In this document: positions 8,710-17,435 of the stretch, piece by piece
Layout of the letters: each line of letters opens with the position of its first letter
Numbering within the stretch: position 1 is the stretch's first letter
NCBI GenBank assembly: GCA_045576235.1
Contig: JAZNGA010000033.1
Coordinates: 62,001-126,000, forward strand
Origin: SIG437 sp045576235
GTDB taxonomy: Bacteria > Bacillota > Clostridia > UBA1381 > UBA9506
DNA length: 64,000 bases
Reading direction: 5' to 3'
Made by a program: the position numbers and the translations under genes
Notes under the pieces: generated by a model
Seen by the model: only the letters and a program-made list of their open reading frames with translations
Databases searched by the model: none
What the model was told of the DNA's origin: nothing

Positions 8710-9556
8710 TATAAAGTTCCTTTCCGTCTAAATCTGCATTATAAACATCTCGTTTGGAAACGCCTCTGTCACGAGCAACACATTTAAGCGCCTCTTTTTT
8801 TTGCATACCCTGATTTATATAATAATTAATATGCTCTTTAAGCGGTAATTTATTTAATAATTCATCACCTTTAGTTTTTTCTTTGCCTTCAATTATGAGA
8901 ACAAATTCACCGCGTGGCTCGTTTTCATCATAAAATTTTATAGCCTCGCTTAAAGTGGTTTGTCTTATTTCTTCATAAACTTTTGTCAGCTCACGACAAA
9001 CAGCAATTTTTCTCTCACCCAAAAAGTCATAAAGGTCAGAAAGTGTTTTTTTGAGTTTATGGGGAGCTTCGTAAAAAATTAATGTTTGAGTTAAGTCTTT
9101 GAAATCATTGAGCTGTTCTTTTCTTTCCTTGTTTGATGTTGATAAAAAACCGCAAAATGTGAAAACTGAGGTTGATATGCCTGAACATATCAGGGCAGAA
9201 ACTAAAGCAGTTGCACCAGGAACAGGAACAACTCTGATGTTTTCCCTGATGCAAAGCTTAACTAAGTCCTCACCGGGGTCGGAAATTGCCGGTGTTCCTG
9301 CATCGGAAACTAAAGCAATGCTTTTTCCGGAGTTTAACAACGAAATCAAATATTCTCCTTTTGCCTTGGAATTATGCTCATAATAGCTTGTAACTGTTTT
9401 TTTGATATCAAGATGTGATAAGAGCGATAGTGTGCGTCTTGTGTCCTCTGCGGCAACTATATTAACATTTTTTAATGTCTCTAAAGCTCGCAAAGTTATG
9501 TCGCCTAAATTACCGATAGGCGTTGCAACTAAATATAAAATTCCTTTTTCGTTCAT
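8702..9556 (-). CDS. rsmI: 16S rRNA C1402 ribose 2'-O-methyltransferase
   Basis: RsmI methylates the ribose of C1402 in the 30S decoding centre, using SAM. The protein begins with the typical LYLVATPIGNLGDITLRALE and carries the tetrapyrrole-methylase-fold motifs AAEDTRRT, ALVSDAGTPAISDPG and VPVPGATA. Its 284 residues are the usual length. It overlaps the upstream methyltransferase by four bases (ATGA type) and the downstream yfmF-like gene by eight. Clustering with a tRNA methyltransferase and recR is common in Clostridia. Confidence 0.96.
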   Translation of the reverse strand: MNEKGILYLVATPIGNLGDITLRALETLKNVNIVAAEDTRRTLSLLSHLDIKKTVTSYYEHNSKAKGEYLISLLNSGKSIALVSDAGTPAISDPGEDLVKLCIRENIRVVPVPGATALVSALICSGISTSVFTFCGFLSTSNKERKEQLNDFKDLTQTLIFYEAPHKLKKTLSDLYDFLGERKIAVCRELTKVYEEIRQTTLSEAIKFYDENEPRGEFVLIIEGKEKTKGDELLNKLPLKEHINYYINQGMQKKEALKCVARDRGVSKRDVYNADLDGKELYND

Positions 9557-10218
9557 GCTTTTCCTCCGCTGATTTTAAGTCCGGGCTTTCTGTCCTTTTG
9601 CCCTTCAACAAGCACTAAAGCTGGCTCATCCTTTGAGCCGGTCATTTCAAGCCTCTTTGGCTCTAACCTATATTTTCTCATTAAATAAAAAATGTCAACA
9701 AGTCTTTCGGGGCGGTGCACCATAAAGAATCTGCCTCCGCTTCCCAAAAGATATGAAGAACATGATATTACATCTTCTAAAGTGCACATAACTTCGTGGC
9801 GCGATATTGTTTTAGAATCGTTTGTGTTCTTCTTGCCCGTTGCGTCAACCATATATGGCGGGTTGCAAGTGACAACAGTGTAGCTGTTTGCGTCTTTCAT
9901 CATTTTAATATTTTTTAAGTCTCCACAATGTATGGTGATATCATCAGCAAGAGAATTGAGCTCTATGGTGCGTCTTGCCATGTTGGCAATTTCTTCCTGA
10001 ATTTCTAGCGCAGAAATATGTTTAGGCCTTTTTTTCTGGTGGATAAGGAGAGGGATGATTCCCGTCCCTGTGCATAAATCCATCACAGTGTCATTTGGCT
10101 TGATGTTTGCAAACTCAGCAAGCAAAACAGCATCAGTTCCAAACTTGAAACCATCAGTTTTTTGAATAATTCTATATCCGCAACCTAAATCTTCAACTGT
10201 TTCAGATTCTTTTATCAT
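9553..10218 (-). CDS. tRNA1(Val) A37 N6-methyltransferase-like protein
   Basis: This SAM-dependent methyltransferase of 221 residues resembles TrmN6/YfiC. It has the SAM-binding motif [15 protein letters not shown] and the amino-methyltransferase motif CNPPYM, which points to methylation of an exocyclic amino group on a nucleic-acid base. The N-terminal [23 protein letters not shown] is typical of the YfiC group. It overlaps recR upstream and rsmI downstream by four bases each. The target could be tRNA1(Val) A37 by family inference; this is untested for Gram-positive members. Confidence 0.85.
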   Translation of the reverse strand: MIKESETVEDLGCGYRIIQKTDGFKFGTDAVLLAEFANIKPNDTVMDLCTGTGIIPLLIHQKKRPKHISALEIQEEIANMARRTIELNSLADDITIHCGDLKNIKMMKDANSYTVVTCNPPYMVDATGKKNTNDSKTISRHEVMCTLEDVISCSSYLLGSGGRFFMVHRPERLVDIFYLMRKYRLEPKRLEMTGSKDEPALVLVEGQKDRKPGLKISGGKA

Positions 10219-10808
10219 ATTTCACGCCTTCCGTCTATTGCACGCGAAAGAGTGACATCGTCAGAATATTCTAAATCTCCGCCAACAGGTATGCCGTGTG
10301 CAATTCTCGTGACCCTAATTCCGAGTGGCTTTAAAAGATTGCTTATATACATTGCGGTTGCTTCACCTTCAATTGTGGGGTTCGTTGCCATAATGACTTC
10401 TTTTACGCCGTCTCCGTTTATTCGGGCTAAAAGCTCTTTGATGCGGATGTCTTCAGGACCAATCGAATCCATTGGAGAGATGACTCCGTGAAGGACATGA
10501 TAAAGACCTTTATATTCTTTGATTTTTTCAATTTTTGAAACATCCTTCGGATTTTCAACAACACATATTATCGAAGTGTCGCGCTTGATATCAGAGCAGA
10601 TGTGGCAGGGAACAGTTTCTGTTAAAGCGCAACAAATCGGACATAATGTTATTTTTTCTTTTACAGCAATTAATGTTTCGGCAAATCTTCTGACATCTTC
10701 TTTATCCATTTTGAGTACATGATATGCAAGCCTTTCTGCGCTTCTTTTTCCAACTCCGGGAAGCTTTGAAAATTCTTCTATAAGCATTGCGATAGGAACA
10801 GCATACAT
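10215..10808 (-). CDS. recR: Recombination protein RecR
   Basis: RecR works with RecF and RecO to load RecA at gaps. The features are [30 protein letters not shown] at the start (helix-hairpin-helix), the zinc finger [16 protein letters not shown], and a Toprim domain with VVENPKDV and the [12 protein letters not shown] segment. The frame extends to 10832, but AGAAAGGA lies just before the ATG at 10808, and RecR proteins normally begin MYAVPIA, so I use that start (197 residues). The usual dnaX-ybaB partners are absent; a homocysteine-methyltransferase-like gene lies upstream instead. Confidence 0.96.
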   Translation of the reverse strand: MYAVPIAMLIEEFSKLPGVGKRSAERLAYHVLKMDKEDVRRFAETLIAVKEKITLCPICCALTETVPCHICSDIKRDTSIICVVENPKDVSKIEKIKEYKGLYHVLHGVISPMDSIGPEDIRIKELLARINGDGVKEVIMATNPTIEGEATAMYISNLLKPLGIRVTRIAHGIPVGGDLEYSDDVTLSRAIDGRREI

Positions 10809-10839
10809 AAAATCAAGTCCTTTCTGTAGCAAAAATCAG

Positions 10840-11946
10840 TTAATTTTCGATGCTATCAAGCGAATCGAAGTTAAAAACTAAAGCACCTTTTTCTTTTGCA
10901 GAAATTTCACCATATTCATCAGATTTTACAGCAGGTCTTCCAATATATTCAGAAAGGAGCCTGTCTAAAACATCTGGGTCTTTAACAACAAAACAAATGG
11001 CGCCGCTGTTTTCTGAATTAACAATTGAAAGGAGCTTGTCAACATCTGTGTTTTCGTCTTCAATCTTAATTTCAAGAATGTTTTTGTTATCTCCGATAAT
11101 GTTGCCTTTAAAATCTAAAAAGACAATTTCTTTTCTTGAACATACTGCATTAATTTCCTCAAAGTCGGGAATATATGGCTTGAATTGCCATAAAACTTTT
11201 GACATTTCAATATAGTGTTTTAAAGTTGCTTTTCCAGACAGACCAATCATTGCACATTTATAGTTTACAAAATTTGGAATGTAGTCACTAAAAAGCTCAG
11301 GGGAGAGAAAGCCTGCATCAAGCCAAATAAATAGCGGCACGGTTGTGAAATCGGACATAGTAGTGAAAACTTCCATTGCAACATCAATATCAGTTTTAAA
11401 CACACATCCAACAGAATCTGCACCAATAGCTTGCAGAGTTACAAGAGCAGACAGGGGAGTCGTGCCGTCTGAAAGAAGACCTGTGCCCTCAAAACAGAGA
11501 CCAATGCTTACGGGAAGCTCTGTTTCTTCCTTTGCTGCGCTGAGTGCATATTTTGCCTCAGCTAAAGTTTCAGCCCCGTTTAAAAAAATCATTGACACAC
11601 CGTTTTTGTCAAGATAGGTGATTTCATCCTTGATTATTTTTTTATATTGTTCATAATCTTTAAAAAAACGAGGAATTCTCATCTCGCCTGCTGCAAAAAC
11701 TTTATCATCTGCAGCTTTTAAAGTCATTTTAATTATCTTATCTTTTTCCTCTTTGTCTTTGGCAAGGTGAGTCGGTGCAATTAAAATGTTTGCTCCACAT
11801 TCCATGTAATCCGTAAATAGCCCAGGAATGTCTTCTGCATTGTTAAACTCATCAAGAGTCGCAATCGACATAATATTCAAAGATAAAATGGTTTTTAATT
11901 GAGCAGTAGTAATAAAATCATCTCCCAGCCATAATTTTATAAACAT
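10840..11946 (-). CDS. Homocysteine S-methyltransferase-fold protein without zinc ligands
   Basis: The 368-residue protein follows the TIM-barrel of homocysteine S-methyltransferases (MetH N-domain): FTDYMECGANILIAPTHL and TLAEAKYALSAAKEETELPVSIGLCFEGTGLLSDGTTP align well, as does LQAIGADSVGCVF. However, the three zinc cysteines of the family seem to be gone. The GGCCG segment reads IGLSGKATLKHY, and the earlier cysteine position has phenylalanine. The N-terminal DGAMGT is also absent. About 90 extra residues follow the barrel and I do not recognise them. A methyl transfer to homocysteine is therefore unlikely; a regulatory or altered-substrate role is possible. The ATG has no clear ribosome binding site. 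Confidence 0.6.
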   Translation of the reverse strand: MFIKLWLGDDFITTAQLKTILSLNIMSIATLDEFNNAEDIPGLFTDYMECGANILIAPTHLAKDKEEKDKIIKMTLKAADDKVFAAGEMRIPRFFKDYEQYKKIIKDEITYLDKNGVSMIFLNGAETLAEAKYALSAAKEETELPVSIGLCFEGTGLLSDGTTPLSALVTLQAIGADSVGCVFKTDIDVAMEVFTTMSDFTTVPLFIWLDAGFLSPELFSDYIPNFVNYKCAMIGLSGKATLKHYIEMSKVLWQFKPYIPDFEEINAVCSRKEIVFLDFKGNIIGDNKNILEIKIEDENTDVDKLLSIVNSENSGAICFVVKDPDVLDRLLSEYIGRPAVKSDEYGEISAKEKGALVFNFDSLDSIEN

Positions 11947-12083
11947 AATTAATTATTATAATTTTACTATATGTGAATTTTTTTTTCAATCTTAATTTAT
12001 ATAAGTAACAAAAATTTAACACAAGTGGCTCAAAACCATATTAATTTTGTTTGAGAATCAGCATTATAATGCGTTATATAGTA

Positions 12084-12113
12084 TTGACAAAATATAGTGA
12101 AATGTGGTATATT
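12084..12113 (+). promoter_or_regulatory. Sigma-A promoter upstream of the 12145 gene
   Basis: TTGACA (12084-12089) and TATATT (12108-12113) are 18 bases apart. Transcription would start about 25 bases before the ATG at 12145. The rest of the 200-base gap from 11947 is AT-rich and shows nothing else. Confidence 0.7.
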
Positions 12114-12144
12114 TTAAAAAATATTGCACAGGAGAGTTATCTTT

Positions 12145-12735
12145 ATGAAAAAAATTTCACTTGTTTTTTTTATGATAGTTATGTTGCTTTTAAGCTCGTC
12201 AAATGTTTTTGCAGGAGACCTTCCCGAAACACTTTTGTCGGATGATGATGCACAGATATATTTTGGAGAACTCATAGAGGTTAATGTTTTAAGCCGCGAT
12301 TTTAAAACAATAGTAAAGCCAGTTAAAAAAGTTAAAGGTGATGTCGAGCTTGGAGTTGATGAAACATATGTTGCGCCTGAATTTGTAGGTGAATTCAGCG
12401 CTAAAAAAGGAAACATATATCTTTTTGCATATCTTGACAGTAGCAATCCGTTATATATTTTTGAGATAGATTCATACGACACAAGTGCACTCAAAATCAC
12501 GGGTATTAAAAAAAATGAAATGTGGCAAAGATTTTTGGGATATATCAACGAGGGAAAGTTTGAAATTGCAGAAAAAGAAAGACTTGAAAGACTTGGCATT
12601 TCAGAAACTACGGAGCCTTATGAGCTTCCGCCCTTGAAGAGCTACAGTATGGAAGTGTATATGATTATCAGCATTTTAATCTCTGCTGTTGCTTTTGTGA
12701 TTTACACTAAAGTGTCAAAAAATAGACTTGGGTAA
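12145..12735 (+). CDS. Hypothetical exported protein with C-terminal membrane anchor
   Basis: I do not recognise a family. The protein has a clear signal peptide (MKKISLVFFMIVMLLL, cleavage likely after SNVFA), an extracytoplasmic region of ~130 residues rich in beta-type sequence, and one C-terminal membrane helix (YMIISILISAVAFVIYT) followed by basic residues KVSKNRLG. This is the layout of a secreted domain held at the membrane. The frame opens at a TTG 21 bases earlier, but AGGAGAG at 12130-12136 sits eight bases before the ATG at 12145. It has its own promoter. The next gene starts about 100 bases later and may be separate. Confidence 0.7.
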   Translation: MKKISLVFFMIVMLLLSSSNVFAGDLPETLLSDDDAQIYFGELIEVNVLSRDFKTIVKPVKKVKGDVELGVDETYVAPEFVGEFSAKKGNIYLFAYLDSSNPLYIFEIDSYDTSALKITGIKKNEMWQRFLGYINEGKFEIAEKERLERLGISETTEPYELPPLKSYSMEVYMIISILISAVAFVIYTKVSKNRLG

Positions 12736-12841
12736 ATTTGTTGTGAATAAATTTTTGTTTTCTAACAACTTTTTATGTTTTTGTAAAAAGTGGACTTTGT
12801 AGTAGGAAATATTATTAATAATTATCTAAAAGGTGATAATG

Positions 12842-13822
12842 ATGGAAAAAACAATCAAATGGGGAATTGTTGGTCCTGGTAATATTGCTAACAAATTTGC
12901 AGAGGCAATAAAAAATGTCAGCGGAGCAGAATTGACAGCCGTTGCCTCTCGCTCAGTGGAAAGAGGAAAGGAATTTGCTGTTAAATATCAGGTTCCAAAT
13001 GTTTTTTCCAGCTATGAGGAAATGGCAGAATCACCACTTGTTGATGCTGTTTATGTTGCAACGCCGCATCCTTTTCATAAGCCATGTGCTGAAATTTTTC
13101 TAAAAAGTAAAAAACATGTTTTGTGTGAAAAGCCAATTTGTGTTAATGCTAAGCAGGCAGAAGAACTTAATAAATGTGCAGATGAAAACAGTGTTTTTTT
13201 AATGGAAGCAATGTGGACAAGATTTTTACCTGCTATTAATGAAGCTGTTGAAATAGTAAATAGTGGTGAAATCGGAGAGATAAGGGCAATTAACGCAGAT
13301 TTTTGTTATTCAATTCCCATAGAGGAAGATGAGAAGGTTTTCAGGAACAATATGGCAGGCGGCTCGCTTTTAGATGTTGGCGTTTATTGCTTGAATTTTG
13401 TTGCGATTTTTTTAAAAGACAACCCCGAAAGCATTATCTCTGTTTCAGAAATTGTGGAGGATGTTGATTACCAGACGAATGTTTTGATGAAATATTCAAA
13501 CGGGGCGCTTGCCTCAATTTCTTCGGCGATAAAGGTAAATAAGCAAGAGATGGGTTATATCTATGGCTCAAAGGGTTACATTGCTTTACCGCATTTTTAT
13601 GGTGCACAGGAATTAGTTGTTAACATAGATGGCGAAGAAAGGCACATAAAAAAACCGAGCATTGGCAAGGGGTTTGAGGAAGAAATCATTGAAGCCTGCT
13701 CGTGTATTCGTTCGGGAAAAAAAGAGAGCGATATTATGCCAATGTCTGAAACTATAAGGATTCTTGAACAGATGGATAAAATCAGAGAGCAAATTAATTT
13801 GAGTTATCCTTTTGATGTGTGA
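12842..13822 (+). CDS. Gfo/Idh/MocA-family NAD(P)-dependent oxidoreductase
   Basis: The N-terminal Rossmann domain reads KWGIVGPGNIANKFAEAI, and VATPHPFHKPCAEIFLKSKKHVLCEKPI carries the family EKP motif with its catalytic-site lysine. The C-terminal alpha/beta domain contains GGSLLDVGVYCLNF, including the aspartate typical of these enzymes. Family members oxidise or reduce sugars, inositols or related alcohols; the trans-dihydrodiol dehydrogenase subgroup is the closest impression. The substrate cannot be told. AAGGTG at 12830-12835 favours the ATG at 12842 (or 12839) over the GTG at 12833, which lies inside the ribosome binding site. The gene appears monocistronic. Confidence 0.88.
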   Translation: MEKTIKWGIVGPGNIANKFAEAIKNVSGAELTAVASRSVERGKEFAVKYQVPNVFSSYEEMAESPLVDAVYVATPHPFHKPCAEIFLKSKKHVLCEKPICVNAKQAEELNKCADENSVFLMEAMWTRFLPAINEAVEIVNSGEIGEIRAINADFCYSIPIEEDEKVFRNNMAGGSLLDVGVYCLNFVAIFLKDNPESIISVSEIVEDVDYQTNVLMKYSNGALASISSAIKVNKQEMGYIYGSKGYIALPHFYGAQELVVNIDGEERHIKKPSIGKGFEEEIIEACSCIRSGKKESDIMPMSETIRILEQMDKIREQINLSYPFDV

Positions 13823-13905
13823 TTTTAAACTGAAATTTGTGTCAAAATATTTTTAAATCCTGACTTGACACTTAAAAATTAATAGAAATATAGGAGGAAA
13901 AATTA

Positions 13906-15150
13906 ATGGCACTACACATTTTAGACGAAGCAAATCGTTGTATTCAATGCAAAAATCCGTCTTGCCAGAAAGGTTGTCCGATAAATACTCCTATCCCGGA
14001 AATCATCAGACTTTTAAAGGAGAATAATCTTGACAAAGCAGGTAGGATTTTATTTGAAAATAATCCTCTTACAACGATTTGCAGTTTAATTTGTAATCAC
14101 GAAAAACAGTGTGAAGGCAATTGCATATTGAACCAAAAAGGTTCACCAATACATTTTTCCTCAATAGAAAATTATATATCATCTGCATATGCGCCTAAAA
14201 TGGTCAAAGGCCCTGCAGAATCTAATGGTCAGAAAGTTGCTATTGTGGGATCTGGTCCTGCCGGAATTACCATAGCAATTATTCTTGCGCGTTATGGCTA
14301 TCAGGTTACAATCTTTGAGAGTAAAGATAAAATCGGAGGCGTTTTGAGGTATGGTATTCCTGAATTTAGATTGCCTAAAAGTGTGCTTGATGATCTTCAA
14401 TATCGTCACATTGAACTTAAAGGAATCAAAATTCGTCCCAATATTCGCATTGGTGACGCTATCGGAATTGATGAGTTATTTCGGGATGGCTATAAAGCAA
14501 TATTTTTAGGCACAGGTGTGTGGCACCCCAACACACTACATATTAAAGGCGAAACATTGGGAAATGTTCATTTTGCTATAAACTATCTTAATAATCCAAG
14601 TGTTTATAAACTGGGGAAAAAAGTCAGCATTATTGGAGCGGGCAACGCTGCCATGGATGTTGCCAGAACCGCAGTGCGTAGTGGAAGTGTAGAGGTCACA
14701 TGCTTTTCTCTTGAAAAAAAGGTTGCAGCAAGTGACTACGAATATAAATATGCAAAACTTGAAGGTGTAAATTTCAAATACAATCTTAAACCGATAGAGA
14801 TTCTCGATGACGGAGTTGTTTTTCGGGAGGTTATGGAAAACGAGAATGGTAGCATTGAAGAAGTAGCGGAAAGCGACAAGTTTTATCCTTCAGATTCTGT
14901 CATTATAGCAATCAGTCAAGGCCCGAGAAATGTCATAGTGTCTACTACACCTGGGCTTGAAGTAAGTAAAAAAGGACTTCTGGAAGCAGATGAATTCGGT
15001 AATACAAGCAGACGCGGAATATTTGCATCGGGCGATGTCGTAAATGGTGCACGAACAGTTGTCGAAGCCGTTGCCCACAGCAAAATTGTTGCAGAAAATA
15101 TGCACAAGTATATTATGGGATTAAATGACGGCAAAGAAAATATTGTTTAA
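13906..15150 (+). CDS. NAD(P)-dependent FeS/FAD oxidoreductase, GltD-like
   Basis: The 414-residue protein resembles the small subunit of NADPH glutamate synthase and its relatives (PreT, NfnB). An N-terminal cysteine-rich domain (CIQCKNPSCQKGCPINTPIP, then CSLICNHEKQCEGNC) should hold two 4Fe-4S clusters. The FAD-binding motif VAIVGSGPAGITIAIILARYG and FESKDKIGGVLRYGIPEFRLPK follow. A second nucleotide-binding site is in VSIIGAGNAAMDVARTA, and the flavin-closing GIFASGDVVNGARTVVEAVAHSK is near the end. It is a generic electron-input module; no partner subunit is next to it, and I cannot name its substrate. TAGGAGG precedes the ATG. Confidence 0.87.
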   Translation: MALHILDEANRCIQCKNPSCQKGCPINTPIPEIIRLLKENNLDKAGRILFENNPLTTICSLICNHEKQCEGNCILNQKGSPIHFSSIENYISSAYAPKMVKGPAESNGQKVAIVGSGPAGITIAIILARYGYQVTIFESKDKIGGVLRYGIPEFRLPKSVLDDLQYRHIELKGIKIRPNIRIGDAIGIDELFRDGYKAIFLGTGVWHPNTLHIKGETLGNVHFAINYLNNPSVYKLGKKVSIIGAGNAAMDVARTAVRSGSVEVTCFSLEKKVAASDYEYKYAKLEGVNFKYNLKPIEILDDGVVFREVMENENGSIEEVAESDKFYPSDSVIIAISQGPRNVIVSTTPGLEVSKKGLLEADEFGNTSRRGIFASGDVVNGARTVVEAVAHSKIVAENMHKYIMGLNDGKENIV

Positions 15151-15217
15151 AATTTTCAAACCTGACTTGATACGAGTCATTATTTTTAATTTGTTAACTA
15201 TGAAAGGGTAGTGTTAT

Positions 15218-15877
15218 ATGAGTATAAAATATACATACACAGATAACGGCAAAACGCCCGCAATTATAACCGTGAACAACAATTTTACACCTGTTTGGAT
15301 TCAGCAGGAATGGGAATCTGGTGAGTTTGCAGAATTTATTCAAAAAAATGGATGTGGTCATTGTTGCACAGCGATGGCGCTCAATTTGAACGGCATTACC
15401 ATAAACCCTCATGATGTGTATTCTCTTTGCAGGGAGTTGTGGGGAGCACCTCGCGTGGGAGCTCCGATTTTTGAGGACAATTTTTTGAGTGAAACCGGAA
15501 TTGCAGAAATAATAAGGCATCATGGGATTTCTGCACAGGCTCTTGGTGTTGAAAAAGGTGAAGCATATGCAGCCTCTACCTTCATAGAAAATGAACTTTT
15601 ATTAGGTAAACAGATTATTATTTGGTCGCATCCGTCAGATAAACTTCCTGACAATCCTTTTTCTCCCGGTGAACATTATATATTAGCTGTGGGGGTTGCT
15701 GCAAACAGCAAAATTCTGATAGCTAACAGTTCCAATCGGTCTAAAGCGGAAAACGGAATACAGTTTACAGAACGCGAAATAATTGAAAAAGTTCTTTTTG
15801 AAGGAACGGAGACTACGGACTATACATGGGGGAGACACGATTTTACAAAAAGCGGTGCTTTTGTGGTTATAGGATAA
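15218..15877 (+). CDS. C39-like papain-fold cysteine peptidase
   Basis: The protein of 219 residues shows the layout of C39-like (Peptidase_C39_2) proteins: a catalytic cysteine in KNGCGHCCTAMALN, a histidine in PGEHYILAVGV and a polar residue in IANSSNRSK. There is no signal peptide or membrane segment, unlike the secreted or ABC-transporter-linked members, so it is probably cytoplasmic. No bacteriocin precursor or transporter lies beside it. AAAGGGTAG lies upstream of the ATG. The short gap before it repeats a ten-base sequence (CCTGACTTGA) that also occurs before the 13906 gene. Function unknown beyond likely proteolysis or peptide binding. Confidence 0.72.
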   Translation: MSIKYTYTDNGKTPAIITVNNNFTPVWIQQEWESGEFAEFIQKNGCGHCCTAMALNLNGITINPHDVYSLCRELWGAPRVGAPIFEDNFLSETGIAEIIRHHGISAQALGVEKGEAYAASTFIENELLLGKQIIIWSHPSDKLPDNPFSPGEHYILAVGVAANSKILIANSSNRSKAENGIQFTEREIIEKVLFEGTETTDYTWGRHDFTKSGAFVVIG

Positions 15878-15932
15878 AAGACAATAAAATTGATTTTGTT
15901 CGAAGAAAATAAAGATTTTTACAGGTGATGGT

Positions 15933-16241
15933 ATGAATAATATTATTAATACAATTTTGATGTTGTTGTTTTTGTTGTGTTGGATTTTAATTATCAGAAA
16001 GATTTTTATCAACAGATGCTCCTCTGTCAAAACAATTAAGGCAAAAATTGTGGATAAGTATAAGCCCAATGTGGTTTCTAATTATCCAGGCACTTTTAAA
16101 CCGGAGCGTTTCATAGTTGTTTTTGAAACAAAGGATGATAAACTTTCGTTTGATGTTTCAGAATTTTCATATAAAACCTATAAGATTAATGAAAAAGGAA
16201 CACTGAAATATAAAGGAAATAAAATTATAAGTTTCAAATGA
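15933..16241 (+). CDS. Small membrane protein, DUF2500-like
   Basis: The 102-residue protein has one N-terminal membrane helix (ILMLLFLLCWILIIRKIFI) and a small soluble domain. The latter has the pattern KIVDKY...FIVVFETKDDKLSFDVSEF...GTLKYKGNKIISF, which matches my memory of DUF2500-type proteins, whose function is unknown. The ATG follows AGGTGATGGT. The high AT content and small size add some doubt, but the frame is clean and the neighbours leave room for it. It lies between the peptidase homologue and the EamA transporter, all on the plus strand. Confidence 0.65.
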   Translation: MNNIINTILMLLFLLCWILIIRKIFINRCSSVKTIKAKIVDKYKPNVVSNYPGTFKPERFIVVFETKDDKLSFDVSEFSYKTYKINEKGTLKYKGNKIISFK

Positions 16242-16312
16242 TGTGATAAAAGTGTGTTTATTTCAGCGTGTGTTAATTAAATTTAAATAAAACTAATAAA
16301 ATGGGGGAAGAC

Positions 16313-17170
16313 ATGGGGTTTTTAATTATTTTATTGTGTGGTATGCTTTCTTGTGCAAAAGTCACTATTCAGGGTAGTTTTGCAAGGAGGAGCATAAAAA
16401 ATGGAAATGATTCAATAATGGCGAATTGCTATATTTTTGCATTTACATCTATCATGTTTCTGATTTTAATGAGAGACGGAATAAGTGTTCATGTGCTCAG
16501 CTATGCAGTCTTTTTTGGTGTTTTCAGCGCGCTATTTCAAATTTTCTATGCTTTGGCATTAAAAACAGGACCGTTTTCAATATCATGTATGTTAATTAAT
16601 CTTAGCATGATTATTCCGGCTGTTTTCTCAATTATATTTTTTGATGAAAAATTGACATTATATAAACTTAGCGGATTTATATTATGCTTAACAGCGCTTT
16701 TTTTAAATACAAAAAGCGATGGCAAAGAAGTGAACTCTAAATGGTTTTTCTATGTAATAGCGGCGCTTGTTTCAACGGGTAGTCTCTCAGTTGTTCAGAA
16801 AATATTTGCAAAATCTGCCTATTCACACGAACTGTCTCAATTCATATTCTTAGGATATTTTGTTGCATTTTTAGTAACTTTAATTGTTATTTTAATACAG
16901 AAAAAGAAAAAAAGCGAAATAACTTTCAAAGTTAACAAACACAACATTTTACTGATTTTTGGTATTGTTTTGTGCTTGGGAGTTTTTCAATATTTTAACA
17001 CTATGGCAAACTCGTTTATAGATGCAATCGTGTTAAATCCATCAGTTTGCGGACTATCAACAATGCTATTATCAATTTCGGGAAGAATTATTTTTAAAGA
17101 AAAATTTACAAGGAAACAGCTTTTATCAATTTTTGTAGGAGTTGTGGCTATCATATTGATAAGCCTTTAA
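16313..17170 (+). CDS. EamA/DMT-family transporter
   Basis: The protein has about ten hydrophobic segments across 285 residues, with two EamA repeats: LLCGMLSCAKVTIQGSFARR at the start of the first and VSTGSLSVVQKIFAKSA in the second. The conserved tail of the first repeat, FFDEKLTLYKLSGFILCLTALFLN, and of the second, FKEKFTRKQLLSIFVGVVAIILI, is typical of drug/metabolite exporters. Substrates in this family range from amino acids to nucleosides and cannot be predicted. The ATG at 16301 is followed by GGGGGAAG, which serves better as ribosome binding site for the ATG at 16313, so I use the latter. Confidence 0.85.
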   Translation: MGFLIILLCGMLSCAKVTIQGSFARRSIKNGNDSIMANCYIFAFTSIMFLILMRDGISVHVLSYAVFFGVFSALFQIFYALALKTGPFSISCMLINLSMIIPAVFSIIFFDEKLTLYKLSGFILCLTALFLNTKSDGKEVNSKWFFYVIAALVSTGSLSVVQKIFAKSAYSHELSQFIFLGYFVAFLVTLIVILIQKKKKSEITFKVNKHNILLIFGIVLCLGVFQYFNTMANSFIDAIVLNPSVCGLSTMLLSISGRIIFKEKFTRKQLLSIFVGVVAIILISL

Positions 17171-17201
17171 ATAAATACTTATTATGAAGGGAAGAGATTT
17201 T

Positions 17202-17393
17202 ATGAAAAAGAAACTATATAAATCAAAAACAGATAAAAAGCTTTGCGGAGTTTGTGGGGGCGTTGCAGAATATTTTGATATTGACCCAACAGTAGCGAGA
17301 CTTGCATGGGTTGCATTTACGCTTTTGGGCGGCTCCGGAATTTTGGCATACATAATTGCGGCTATAGTAATGCCCGTTGAAACGGAAGAATAA
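17202..17393 (+). CDS. PspC-domain membrane protein
   Basis: The short PspC protein of 63 residues has the characteristic [34 protein letters not shown], followed by one membrane helix ([13 protein letters not shown]). Proteobacterial PspC works with PspA in envelope stress; single-domain Firmicute versions are of unclear role. AAGGGAAG at 17187-17194 supports the ATG at 17202 rather than the one at 17184. The next gene starts close behind, so a joint transcript is possible. Confidence 0.88.
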   Translation: MKKKLYKSKTDKKLCGVCGGVAEYFDIDPTVARLAWVAFTLLGGSGILAYIIAAIVMPVETEE

Positions 17394-17435
17394 TTGTTAA
17401 ATTTCACAGAAACAATTTTTGTTGAGGTGTTAAAA

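Noticed and set aside
12114..12599. Long minus-strand frame opposite the exported protein
   Set aside because: It is antisense to a gene with a signal peptide, promoter and ribosome binding site; its composition is serine/leucine-rich shadow coding with no start signal.
13865..13893. TTGACA before the GltD-like gene as a promoter
   Set aside because: A -10 at the right distance would overlap the ribosome binding site, so the transcript would start too close to the ATG.
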